Assembly: GCF_003112455.1 (NCBI RefSeq)
Contig: NZ_BDQX01000381.1
Coordinates: 76,948 to 126,103 of the forward strand
Origin: Paenibacillus agaridevorans
GTDB lineage: Bacteria; Bacillota; Bacilli; Paenibacillales; Paenibacillaceae
DNA length: 49,156 nucleotides
Direction: 5' to 3'
Part shown: piece by piece, positions 35,816 to 44,163 of the stretch
Position numbering within the stretch: the stretch's first letter is position 1
Layout: the number at the start of each line of letters is the position of its first letter
Translations under genes and position numbers: made by a program
The notes under the pieces: generated by a model
What the model was told of the DNA's origin: nothing
Seen by the model: only the letters and a program-made list of their open reading frames with translations
The model's database searches: none

Positions 35816-36628
35816 TTGGAATCCACGTATGCTATTCTGCTTGTAGACGATCAAGTAATCGAGACGGGGACGATACGCACCATTATCGAGAATTTACGCT
35901 TGCCTCTGCACGTATCGACCGCTTCGAACGGCGAGGAAGCGTTGGAATTGCTTCGTTCCAACAGCTTTGACATCCTGTTTACCGATATTAAGATGCCCCG
36001 CATGAACGGCCTCGATCTGGCGCGTCACGCCAAACTGCTTAATCCGTCTGTTCAGCTCATTATATACAGCGCCTTCGGCGAGTTCGAATACGCCAAGGAA
36101 GCCATCGACCTCGGAGCCATCCATTATTTGCTGAAACCGCTTGATCGAGAAGAATTCGCTGCCGTTATGGACAAGGCGATCGAGAAATGTCGGAAGCACC
36201 GGGAGCTTCAGGCCTCGGGCTTCGATGACCGCTCGTCATCCGATGAGGGTGTGCAAAGGGGAAGCGAACTTCCAACAGGGAGCGGATCCGACGAGAACAC
36301 GCGCAAGGTGGTCCGTGACGTCCAGGCGCTTATCCAATCCCGCTATGGAGATTCCGGCCTTAGCGTGGATTATTTGGCCTCGGAAGTTTTTCTTTCCGCC
36401 AGCTATCTCGGCCATCTGTTTAAAAACCATACGGGCCAAAACCTGGGCAAATACATCATTGCGGTACGGATGGAGAACGCGAAGAGACTGCTCGCGACGA
36501 CCCATACGAAAATCGCCGAGATTGGCCAAGCGGTCGGTTACCCCAATCCCTCTTACTTCTCCATGTTGTTTCGAATGCAGTTCGGCTGCACGCCCGTGCA
36601 GTACAGGGAACAAGGCGAGCGGTCATGA
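35816..36628 (+). CDS. response regulator with AraC output domain (YesN-like)
   Basis: A 270-residue DNA-binding regulator. The receiver domain (1-125) has the acidic pocket DD (11-12), phospho-acceptor Asp57 in FTDIKMP and Lys in LLKPLDRE. An AraC helix-turn-helix pair occupies about 165-265 (LSVDYLASEVFLSASYLGHLFKNHTGQNL ... IAEIGQAVGYPNPSYFSMLFRMQFGCTPVQYRE). The start is TTG 35816 behind GGAGGAAGG. Its stop overlaps the kinase start (ATGA). Such pairs turn on neighbouring sugar importers in response to extracellular glycans. Confidence 0.92.
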   Translation: MESTYAILLVDDQVIETGTIRTIIENLRLPLHVSTASNGEEALELLRSNSFDILFTDIKMPRMNGLDLARHAKLLNPSVQLIIYSAFGEFEYAKEAIDLGAIHYLLKPLDREEFAAVMDKAIEKCRKHRELQASGFDDRSSSDEGVQRGSELPTGSGSDENTRKVVRDVQALIQSRYGDSGLSVDYLASEVFLSASYLGHLFKNHTGQNLGKYIIAVRMENAKRLLATTHTKIAEIGQAVGYPNPSYFSMLFRMQFGCTPVQYREQGERS

Positions 36629-38292
36629 GAGGGCTACTTCGCGCGTTTCGCGACATGCCTCTCCGCCAGAAGCTGATTTTGTCCTATTGCATCGTCATCA
36701 TTCTGCCGCTTAGCGTTCTCGGCGTTTATTCGTACGGGAGCGCTAACGAAGATTTAAAGCGCCAACTGAACACGTCGGCGGTGACGGCGGCCAATCAGCT
36801 TTCCTCCGAGCTTGGCTACCGGTTCGAGCGGCAGGAATACCCCATCAAATCCATCGTCTTTAACCCTAAAGTCATAAACGCCGTTACGAACCGCGAGATC
36901 GACGTCTATCAGTTCGCCGTGGAAATGAACGAGGACGTGGAGCCGATCTTCTGGAACTATCTTTTTTTTATGTCCGAAATGAAGGAAATCGTCATTTATT
37001 CGGAGAACCGCCAGTCTCCATTCGGCAACTTTATTCAGCCGGCTTCTCTTGTCCAAGAGGCGAGGTGGTACAAAGAGACCGTCATGGATACGGCAACCCG
37101 CTGGTGGAGCGACGGCGAGAAGCTATTTGCCACGCGCAACATTTACGAACCGGGACAAAGCATTCGCCAAGGCATCCTGTACATCGAATTCGATTTCGAT
37201 CGTTTGATTAACGAAGTGATCGGGAAAGTGGGCGGAGACGACCGCATCGCGATAGAGAGCCATACCGGCGACGCCATCTTCTCGACGTTTAAACAGGACG
37301 AAGGAGAATCGGCGGGCGATGGGGATTATTTGAGCTATCGCAGGGGCATCTCCGATTCGGGCTGGTCCATGTTCTATTATGCCAGCACAAGCCATATCGG
37401 AGAGCGAACGGAAGATATTCTTAAGGCGACCTTCGTAATGATCGTCATCTGCGTTGCCGTGTTGTTCGTCATTGTGCTGCTCTTCTCCCGCACGCTCCTG
37501 CATGGACTCATGAAACTGAACGAGAGAATGAAGCGGGTGGAGGAAGGCGAGCTGGACATCATGGTTTCCGCGGCGTCCAAGGATGAGATCGGACAGTTGA
37601 CGAATCGGTTCGGCCATATGCTGAGGCAGATCAACGTGTTGATCGAGGAGGCGTACGTAAACCGCATCGCCCGCAAGGAAGCCGAACTGGTCGCGCTGCA
37701 AGAGCAGATCAAGCCACACTTTCTGTACAACTCGTTATCGCTGATCAATTCGCAGGCGATCGGAAAAGGCGCGTTCGAAGTGAGTCGAACCGTCACGCTG
37801 CTTGCCAAATTTTACAGGACGGCGCTCAACAAAGGCAGGGAACAGATTTCCGTTCGGGACGAGATCACAATGGTTCAAACTTACGTCGAAATCCAACAAA
37901 TCATGTCCGGGCACGCTTTCGAAGTCGTGTACGAGTTGGACGAGGCCATCTTCCGGCATGCGATGATTCGGATGATCCTGCAGCCTCTCGTCGAGAATGC
38001 GATCGACCACGGTCTGAAGGAGAAGCTTGAAGGAGAGCGGCTCCTTACGCTCAAGGGCTACAAGGACGGGGAAGATTTGGTGTTCGAGATACGCGACACG
38101 GGCGTGGGGATCGAAGAGGATGAGCTTATGCGATTGCTGTCCGAACATTCGCCGGGTTACGGCCTTCGGAACGTCCGGGAACGGATTCGTCTCTCCTTCG
38201 GCGAGCCTTACGGGGTATCCCTGGCAAGCGAAGTCGACAAGGGCACGACTGTCACGGTCCGCATGCCGCTGAGCGCTGACGCCTCACTTTAG
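36625..38292 (+). CDS. sensor histidine kinase (YesM-like)
   Basis: A 555-residue membrane kinase. A transmembrane helix lies near 13-35, an extracellular sensor to about 265 and a second helix at about 268-290. A HAMP segment (LNERMKRVEEGELDIMV) and the His_kinase domain follow, with the phosphorylated His in QIKPHFLYNSL (near 364). The ATP-binding part has the N-box LVENAIDHGLKE, DTGVGIEE and GYGLRNVRERI. It is translationally coupled to the response regulator and precedes the sugar importer it probably controls. Confidence 0.93.
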   Translation: MRGLLRAFRDMPLRQKLILSYCIVIILPLSVLGVYSYGSANEDLKRQLNTSAVTAANQLSSELGYRFERQEYPIKSIVFNPKVINAVTNREIDVYQFAVEMNEDVEPIFWNYLFFMSEMKEIVIYSENRQSPFGNFIQPASLVQEARWYKETVMDTATRWWSDGEKLFATRNIYEPGQSIRQGILYIEFDFDRLINEVIGKVGGDDRIAIESHTGDAIFSTFKQDEGESAGDGDYLSYRRGISDSGWSMFYYASTSHIGERTEDILKATFVMIVICVAVLFVIVLLFSRTLLHGLMKLNERMKRVEEGELDIMVSAASKDEIGQLTNRFGHMLRQINVLIEEAYVNRIARKEAELVALQEQIKPHFLYNSLSLINSQAIGKGAFEVSRTVTLLAKFYRTALNKGREQISVRDEITMVQTYVEIQQIMSGHAFEVVYELDEAIFRHAMIRMILQPLVENAIDHGLKEKLEGERLLTLKGYKDGEDLVFEIRDTGVGIEEDELMRLLSEHSPGYGLRNVRERIRLSFGEPYGVSLASEVDKGTTVTVRMPLSADASL

Positions 38293-38420
38293 CGATTTTC
38301 TGATAGATATCGATAAAAGCTTATATATCCGGCCTTATTGTCCCTGTCCTATACTTAAGTTGCAGAAAGAAACAGCGATGCCCGGGATCGCAGCCTCCAA
38401 TTCGAACATAAAAGGGATGT

Positions 38421-39743
38421 GTGCCGTACGTGAAAAAAATGATGTTTACCGTCGTATCCATGCTGCTGGCAGCCACTACGGTCTTGGCCGGATGCGGGTC
38501 GAATAATCAGCCTGCTTCGCCGGATACGGGTCAGAACGGCCAAGAGGCCGGAACGGGTTCGTCCAAGGAGCCGAATGAAACGGGCGCCAAAACCAAAGTT
38601 CGTCTCTCTTATTGGAACAAAGAAGAAAGCATGGCGTCTTTGCTGGCCTTGATCGAAGAGAAACTGCCTAACGTGGATCTGGAGTATCAGTTCATTGATG
38701 CGACGCAATATGACACGATCATCAAGACGCAATTGGCCGCGGGCGAAGGGCCTGATATCGTAGGCGGATTAATCGACGACACGACGGTAAAGCTGGGCTA
38801 CTTCGAAGATTTAACGGATCGGTTCGCCGGCAAGTACCACGATTCGGGTACTTCCTACGTCACCTTCGAAGGCAAACTATACGGACTTCCGCAAGCAAGC
38901 TGGTTCAACGGCGTGTATTACAACAAAGATTTATTTGCTCAATACGGTTTGACGGTTCCGACGACGCTGGACGAATATTTTGCCGTCGCCCAGACGTTCC
39001 TCGACAACGGCATCAAACCGCAAGCCATCGGGCTCAAAAACGCAAACGTCGCTATGCAGTCCTTCATCGCATTGGCGCTGAACGACCATATCGGCACGGC
39101 GGAGGGCAAGGACTTCGACGAGGCGTTCCGCAAGGGCGAAGCGACGATGAAGGAAGCGTTGCTGCCGGCTCTCCAGACGTGGACGCAGTATCTGGAACGA
39201 GGCATCTTTACCATGGACATGCTCGGCTTGGAAGAAGAACAGGCGATCGACGAGTTTACGAGCGGCAAAGCCGCCATGTTCCAATCCGGTCCTTGGTATA
39301 TGGACACGTTCAAACAGAAGAACCCCAACATGAACATCGGCATGTTCCCGAATCTGGGGACGAAAGGCGGAGCGGGCTGGATGGTCGGCGGACCGGGAGT
39401 CGCGTTCGGCATCAATGCCAAGTCGAAGGTCAAAGAGGCCGCGTTCGAAGTGCTGGAGCTGCTGTCGACTCCGGAAGGGCAGCAGGCATACTGGGAAGAC
39501 AACAAAGGCGGTTCCTCCTACTTGAAAGGCGTCGTGTTCGAAATGCCGGAAGAATACGCGGATGCTCAAGCCGCATTCGAGCAGGGCAACGTGTATTTCC
39601 CTCCTAACGGCTGGGGAACGCTGCGAAATCCCATCATCGACGAGCTTGGCAAAATGATTCAGGCCGTCGTCGGTGGGCATGCAACGCCGGAGCAGGCGCT
39701 GGAATCGGCCGACAAAAAAGCCGAATCGCTTAGAAACAAATAA
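38421..39743 (+). CDS. sugar-binding lipoprotein of an ABC importer (MsmE-like)
   Basis: A 440-residue family-1 solute-binding protein. The signal peptide ends at lipobox LAGC (Cys near 25). The body shows typical features: VRLSYWNKEESMASLLALIEE at the start of the mature domain, EGPDIVGG, GKLYGLPQASWFNGVYYNKDLF, and AAFEVLELLSTPEGQQAYW near the end. The start is GTG 38421 (AAAGG 5 bases before it) or GTG 38430. A TATACT at 38350 may be the -10 of its own promoter. It delivers a sugar, probably a beta-linked oligosaccharide judging from the GH116 neighbour, to the two permeases downstream. Confidence 0.9.
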   Translation: MPYVKKMMFTVVSMLLAATTVLAGCGSNNQPASPDTGQNGQEAGTGSSKEPNETGAKTKVRLSYWNKEESMASLLALIEEKLPNVDLEYQFIDATQYDTIIKTQLAAGEGPDIVGGLIDDTTVKLGYFEDLTDRFAGKYHDSGTSYVTFEGKLYGLPQASWFNGVYYNKDLFAQYGLTVPTTLDEYFAVAQTFLDNGIKPQAIGLKNANVAMQSFIALALNDHIGTAEGKDFDEAFRKGEATMKEALLPALQTWTQYLERGIFTMDMLGLEEEQAIDEFTSGKAAMFQSGPWYMDTFKQKNPNMNIGMFPNLGTKGGAGWMVGGPGVAFGINAKSKVKEAAFEVLELLSTPEGQQAYWEDNKGGSSYLKGVVFEMPEEYADAQAAFEQGNVYFPPNGWGTLRNPIIDELGKMIQAVVGGHATPEQALESADKKAESLRNK

Positions 39744-39750
39744 AACCACG

Positions 39751-39790
39751 GGGAGGCGGCGTCAAACGACGGTGCGCCTCCCTTTTTATT
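39751..39790 (+). terminator. intercistronic terminator/attenuator after the sugar-binding gene
   Basis: GGGAGGCG pairs with CGCCTCCC, with a smaller inner GCGTC/GACG stem, and TTTTTATT follows. It sits inside the operon, so partial read-through would give more binding protein than permease. Confidence 0.85.
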
Positions 39791-39828
39791 ACACGCCCTA
39801 GAATGGATCAGGAAAGGAGGCGAACCGG

Positions 39829-40725
39829 ATGGGTTTGACAAAATGGAAAATGAACGGCCGCCTGGAGCCGACTTACGCGCTGCTCCTGTTGCCGGCGCTC
39901 GCCATCTACGGTCTGTTCTTCATTTATCCCGCGCTTAGCACCTTCGTCTACAGCTTTACGAATTGGTCCGACATTAACCCTCGCGATGTGGAATTTGTCG
40001 GCTGGAAAAATTACAAGGCGATATTCCGCGAAGAGATCTACATGACCGGCATTCGAAACACGCTCGTCTACGCGCTCATTTCGACGCTATTGATCAACGC
40101 GCTCGCCATCCCGCTGGCCGTGGCGCTTAACAGGGGATTCAAGACGCGGGCGCTGCTGCGTTCGGTCTTTTTCCTTCCCGCTGTATTTAGTCCGCTGATC
40201 ATCGGATTCCTATGGAGCTACCTGTATTCCACGTCGGATTTCGGGCTCATTAATCAAGGACTTGCGGCAATCGGCATCGGCAAAATCAACTTTCTCGGAG
40301 ATGCCGATCTTGCCCTTTACGCGGTAATCTTTACCCAAGTGTGGCAGTGGGCGGGCTACAACATGGTCATCTATCTGGCTAATCTGCAAAGCATCAATCC
40401 CGAATATTACGAGGCCGCGCAGCTCGATGGGGCCGGTCCGCTGCAGTCGTTCCGAAGCATCACGCTGCCGCTGCTGGCTCCCGCGATCACGTTCTGTACG
40501 GTCACGGTCATGATCAGCGGACTCAAGGTATTCGATATTATTTATTCGCTGACGTCCGGCGGACCCGGCCATGCCACCGAAACCATTGTTTCGTTAATGG
40601 TCAAGAAAGGGCTCGGAGAAGGCTTCTACGCTTTCGGTTCCGCCTTCGGCATATTGTTTGTCGGCATTGTCGGCCTCATTACGTATTTGCAGCTCAGGCT
40701 GGTCAGACTTTGGGGGGAGCGCTAG
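39829..40725 (+). CDS. sugar ABC transporter permease (MsmF-like)
   Basis: A 298-residue permease with about six helices. The coupling loop is EAAQLDGAGPLQSFRSITLPLLAPA, followed by the characteristic FDIIYSLTSGGPGHATETI. The ATG follows AAAGGAGGCG. The stop directly abuts the next ATG (40726), so the two permeases are translated together. Confidence 0.93.
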   Translation: MGLTKWKMNGRLEPTYALLLLPALAIYGLFFIYPALSTFVYSFTNWSDINPRDVEFVGWKNYKAIFREEIYMTGIRNTLVYALISTLLINALAIPLAVALNRGFKTRALLRSVFFLPAVFSPLIIGFLWSYLYSTSDFGLINQGLAAIGIGKINFLGDADLALYAVIFTQVWQWAGYNMVIYLANLQSINPEYYEAAQLDGAGPLQSFRSITLPLLAPAITFCTVTVMISGLKVFDIIYSLTSGGPGHATETIVSLMVKKGLGEGFYAFGSAFGILFVGIVGLITYLQLRLVRLWGER

Positions 40726-41577
40726 ATGGAACGATTACGCGAAAGCAGCTTGAAACGGCGATTCGGCCTCCGGCTTGGAGAAGCGGCGATGTGGATCGCG
40801 GCCGCCGTCTTTATTATTCCCGTCTATTATTTGTTCGTCACGACGTTTAAGACGCCCGAGCAAGCTTTGCTTCATCCGCTCGGACTGCCGCAAAGCTGGT
40901 TATGGACCAACTATGCGAACGCGCTTCAAACGATGCAATTCGGCAGAGCGCTGTCGAACAATCTGATCATTAGCGCAGGCGCCGTGACCGGCATCGTCTT
41001 GTTCGCTTCCATGGCGGCCTATACGCTCGCGCGCAGGCGCCGCGTTTACTCCCGCGTTATTTTCGGCATCTTTCTCGCGGGGATGATGGTGCCTTACCAG
41101 ATGGGCATACTCTCGCTGTTCAAGCTCATATCCGAGATGGGGCTCATGAACACCCTCACTGGCGTCATTCTGATCGAGATCGCCTATGGCCTGCCTTTCT
41201 CTATTTTTCTGCTGAAGGGTTTCATCGAATCGACGGTGCCGCTCGAGCTCGAGGAGGCCGCCAAAATAGACGGGTGCTCGGTGTTTCGAACCTTCGCATC
41301 CATCACGTTGCCGCTACTGACGCCGGTCGTCGCGACGGTGACGATTCTAAACGTGCTGGCGACTTGGAACGACTTTATTACACCGCTCCTGTTCCTTCAG
41401 TCGAGGGATAAAGGCGTGTTGCTTCTTGAAGTTTTCAGAAATATCGGACAATTTTCGGTCGATTGGACCAGTTTGTTTCCGATGTTGTTCCTATCCATCG
41501 CGCCGCTGCTCCTGTTCTATTTGATCCTGCAAAAGTATATTATCGCCGGCATGACCGCCGGATCGCTCAAAGGCTGA
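40726..41577 (+). CDS. sugar ABC transporter permease (MsmG-like)
   Basis: A 283-residue second permease. Its hallmark coupling loop is LEEAAKIDGCSVFRTFASITLPLLTPV, and the C-terminus IIAGMTAGSLKG is typical of MalG/MsmG proteins. No ATPase gene is in the operon; a shared MsmX-type ATPase is expected elsewhere. Confidence 0.93.
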   Translation: MERLRESSLKRRFGLRLGEAAMWIAAAVFIIPVYYLFVTTFKTPEQALLHPLGLPQSWLWTNYANALQTMQFGRALSNNLIISAGAVTGIVLFASMAAYTLARRRRVYSRVIFGIFLAGMMVPYQMGILSLFKLISEMGLMNTLTGVILIEIAYGLPFSIFLLKGFIESTVPLELEEAAKIDGCSVFRTFASITLPLLTPVVATVTILNVLATWNDFITPLLFLQSRDKGVLLLEVFRNIGQFSVDWTSLFPMLFLSIAPLLLFYLILQKYIIAGMTAGSLKG

Positions 41578-41595
41578 CCAAGGAGGCGGGGAAAG

Positions 41596-44151
41596 TTGAA
41601 GCAAGGTTTTGTATATACGGGCGCGAATACGGGGGAGATTTCATTTCCACTCGGCGGAATCGGCACGGGAAGCATCGGTTTGTCGGGCAACGGCGGACTG
41701 ATCGACTGGCAAATTCGCAACCGTCCGGCCAAATTCAGCCTTAACGGTTTTTCGTTTTTCGCGGTCAAGGCGGAGCGGGATGGGCGCACCGTGCTGGCCA
41801 AGGTCGTCCAGGGAGACAAGCAACCGCCGTATTCGGGAGAAGGCAGGGGGCGATTCGAGGGCTACGGGTTCGGTCCGCGACGCGGACAGATGGCCGGCTT
41901 TCCCCACTTTCGCGACTCAACGTTTCGGGGCGAGTTCCCGATCGCCGAGCTTGGTTTCAAGGAAGAAGGTTCTCCGCTTGCCGCCAAGCTGACCGCGTTT
42001 AATCCGTTTATCCCGATGAACGAACGGGACTCGTCGCTCCCCGTCGCGATATTCGTCTACGAGGTGGAGAACCGGTCGAAGGATGAACTGGACGTTTCGC
42101 TGGCGGGCTGCGTCTCCAACCCGTTTGCGAAAGGATCGGTCAACGTCTCGTTCCGGGACGATGCCATGAAGGGCGTCACGCTGTCCACGGCGGCCATACC
42201 CCAGACGGATCCGGAATACGGGGAAATCACGCTGTCGACAGACGCTCCCGACGCGAGCTTGCAGACTTACTGGTACCGCGGCGAATGGTTCGACAACATC
42301 ACGGTGTTCTGGAAGGAATTTTTGCGGCCGGGCCGCTTGCCCGAACGCGAATATGCGGAACCTCGGGATCTTGACGTCTACCGGGTCGTGGAACAAAATT
42401 TCGATACCTGCAGCGTGGTCGGTCACCGAACGCTTAGGCCCGGCGAGCGTGCGGAATTTCGATTCGTTCTGGCTTGGCACTTTCCATGGGCGGTCAACGA
42501 CTGGAATCCATTGCCCGAGGGCAGCACGCTGGAAGGCAAATGGAAAAATTATTACGCTACCGAGTTCGAAGGGTCGAGGTCCGCGGCTGCCTACGCGCAC
42601 GCCAACTACGGCCGCCTGCTCCGGGAAACGATGTCGTTCAAGGAGGCGCTGTTTCAATCGACCTTGCCGGAAGCGGTGATCGAGGCGGTATCCGCCAATC
42701 TGTCGACGCTTAAGTCTCCGACGGTCATGCGGCTAACGGACGGTTCCTTGTACGGTTTCGAAGGCTGCCATACGGACGAAGGCTCATGCGAAGGCTCGTG
42801 CACGCATGTATGGAATTACGAGCAGGCTACGGCCTTCCTGTTCCCCGCGCTGGCTCGTTCCATGCGGTCGCTCGATTATGCCCATAACCAGTATCCCAAT
42901 GGGAAGATGGCTTTCCGGACGATGCTGCCCCTTGGACGGGAGAAGTCCGATTACCACGCGGCGGTCGACGGTCAGATGGGGGCTATCGTACGGACGTATC
43001 GCGAATGGAGGCTGTCCGGCGATACGAGTTGGCTGAGGAAGCTGTGGCCTGCCGTCAAGAAGGCGCTCGCGTTCGCCTGGGCTTCGGATAACGAGCACGG
43101 CTGGGATCGCAATCGGGACGGTATCCTGGAAGGCGCCCAGCATCATACGCTGGATGTCGAGCTATACGGTCCAAATTCGTATCTTAACGGTTATTACCAG
43201 GCGGCGCTGCTGGCCGCGGCCTGCATGGCGCGGGCGCTCGGCGACGGGGATGCCGATCAGTACGAAACCATGTACCGGCAGGGAAAAAGCTGGATCGACG
43301 CCAACGCGTTCAACGGCGAATATTACCATCAGCTGCTGGATCTGTCGGATTCCGCCTATCCGGTCGACCCGGAGCTTGGAGAGATCAAATATCAAATCGG
43401 GCAAGGCTGCCATATCGACCAAGTTATCGGTCAGTGGCACGCGCGAGTGGCCGGACTGGGAGACATATTCGACCGCTCGCAGGTGCGAAGCGCGCTGGCC
43501 AGTATTTATCGCTATAATTTCGTGTCCATGCGGGAGCATGCCAACTCGAACCGGGTATACGCGCTCAACGACGAGCGGGGCGTACTGGTGTGCACGTGGC
43601 CGAGAGGCGGGCAGCCGCTCGTGCCGGTTCCTTACGCGGATGAGTGCATGACGGGCTTCGAATACCAGGCGGCAAGCCACATGATCTACGAAGGTTTGGT
43701 CGATGAAGGGCTGTCTGTCGTCCGCGCGGTGAGGGAACGTTACGACGGCGTGCGGCGCAATCCATGGAACGAATTCGAATGCGGCAGCCATTACGCCCGC
43801 GCGATGTCTTCTTATGCGCTGCTTCTGGCCATGAGCGGATTTCAGTTCGACATGAGCGATGGGGAAATCGCTTTCTCGCCCGCAACGAAGGAGAGAGAGC
43901 TCTTCCGCTCCTTTTGGGCTGCCGGAAACGCTTGGGGCTCTGTAGAGATGGTGCCGGGAAGGCTTGCGCTGCAAGTGTTGGGCGGCGAGCTGCGTTTGAA
44001 GTCGATTCGAAGCAAGCGACTGGAGGCAGTCGCCGAAGCGACGGTACGATTCAATGAAGGAGGGATGGAGTGCCGCGTTGATGGCGGCAGGGCGATATTG
44101 GCCGAGGATGTCGTTGTGCGGGCCAAGGAAAGTTTGATCATGAACTATTGA
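41596..44151 (+). CDS. GH116 family beta-glycosidase (GBA2-like), cytoplasmic
   Basis: An 851-residue glycoside hydrolase with an N-terminal beta-sandwich (SFPLGGIGTGSIGLSGNGGLIDWQI is the family opening) and a C-terminal (alpha/alpha)6 barrel (HVWNYEQATAFLFP ... LPLGRE ... AVDGQMGAIVRTYREWRLSGD ... GCHIDQVIGQWHA ... NPWNEFECGSHYARAMSSYALL). The Asp in HIDQVIGQW (near 608) aligns with the general acid of GH116; an upstream Glu in the GILEGAQHH or DVELYG segment should be the nucleophile. There is no signal peptide. The family cleaves beta-glucosides, beta-xylosides or N-acetylglucosaminides. The start is TTG 41596 behind AAGGAGGCGG. It directly follows the permeases, so it probably cuts the imported sugar. 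Confidence 0.88.
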   Translation: MKQGFVYTGANTGEISFPLGGIGTGSIGLSGNGGLIDWQIRNRPAKFSLNGFSFFAVKAERDGRTVLAKVVQGDKQPPYSGEGRGRFEGYGFGPRRGQMAGFPHFRDSTFRGEFPIAELGFKEEGSPLAAKLTAFNPFIPMNERDSSLPVAIFVYEVENRSKDELDVSLAGCVSNPFAKGSVNVSFRDDAMKGVTLSTAAIPQTDPEYGEITLSTDAPDASLQTYWYRGEWFDNITVFWKEFLRPGRLPEREYAEPRDLDVYRVVEQNFDTCSVVGHRTLRPGERAEFRFVLAWHFPWAVNDWNPLPEGSTLEGKWKNYYATEFEGSRSAAAYAHANYGRLLRETMSFKEALFQSTLPEAVIEAVSANLSTLKSPTVMRLTDGSLYGFEGCHTDEGSCEGSCTHVWNYEQATAFLFPALARSMRSLDYAHNQYPNGKMAFRTMLPLGREKSDYHAAVDGQMGAIVRTYREWRLSGDTSWLRKLWPAVKKALAFAWASDNEHGWDRNRDGILEGAQHHTLDVELYGPNSYLNGYYQAALLAAACMARALGDGDADQYETMYRQGKSWIDANAFNGEYYHQLLDLSDSAYPVDPELGEIKYQIGQGCHIDQVIGQWHARVAGLGDIFDRSQVRSALASIYRYNFVSMREHANSNRVYALNDERGVLVCTWPRGGQPLVPVPYADECMTGFEYQAASHMIYEGLVDEGLSVVRAVRERYDGVRRNPWNEFECGSHYARAMSSYALLLAMSGFQFDMSDGEIAFSPATKERELFRSFWAAGNAWGSVEMVPGRLALQVLGGELRLKSIRSKRLEAVAEATVRFNEGGMECRVDGGRAILAEDVVVRAKESLIMNY

Positions 44152-44163
44152 GGAGGAAAAAAC

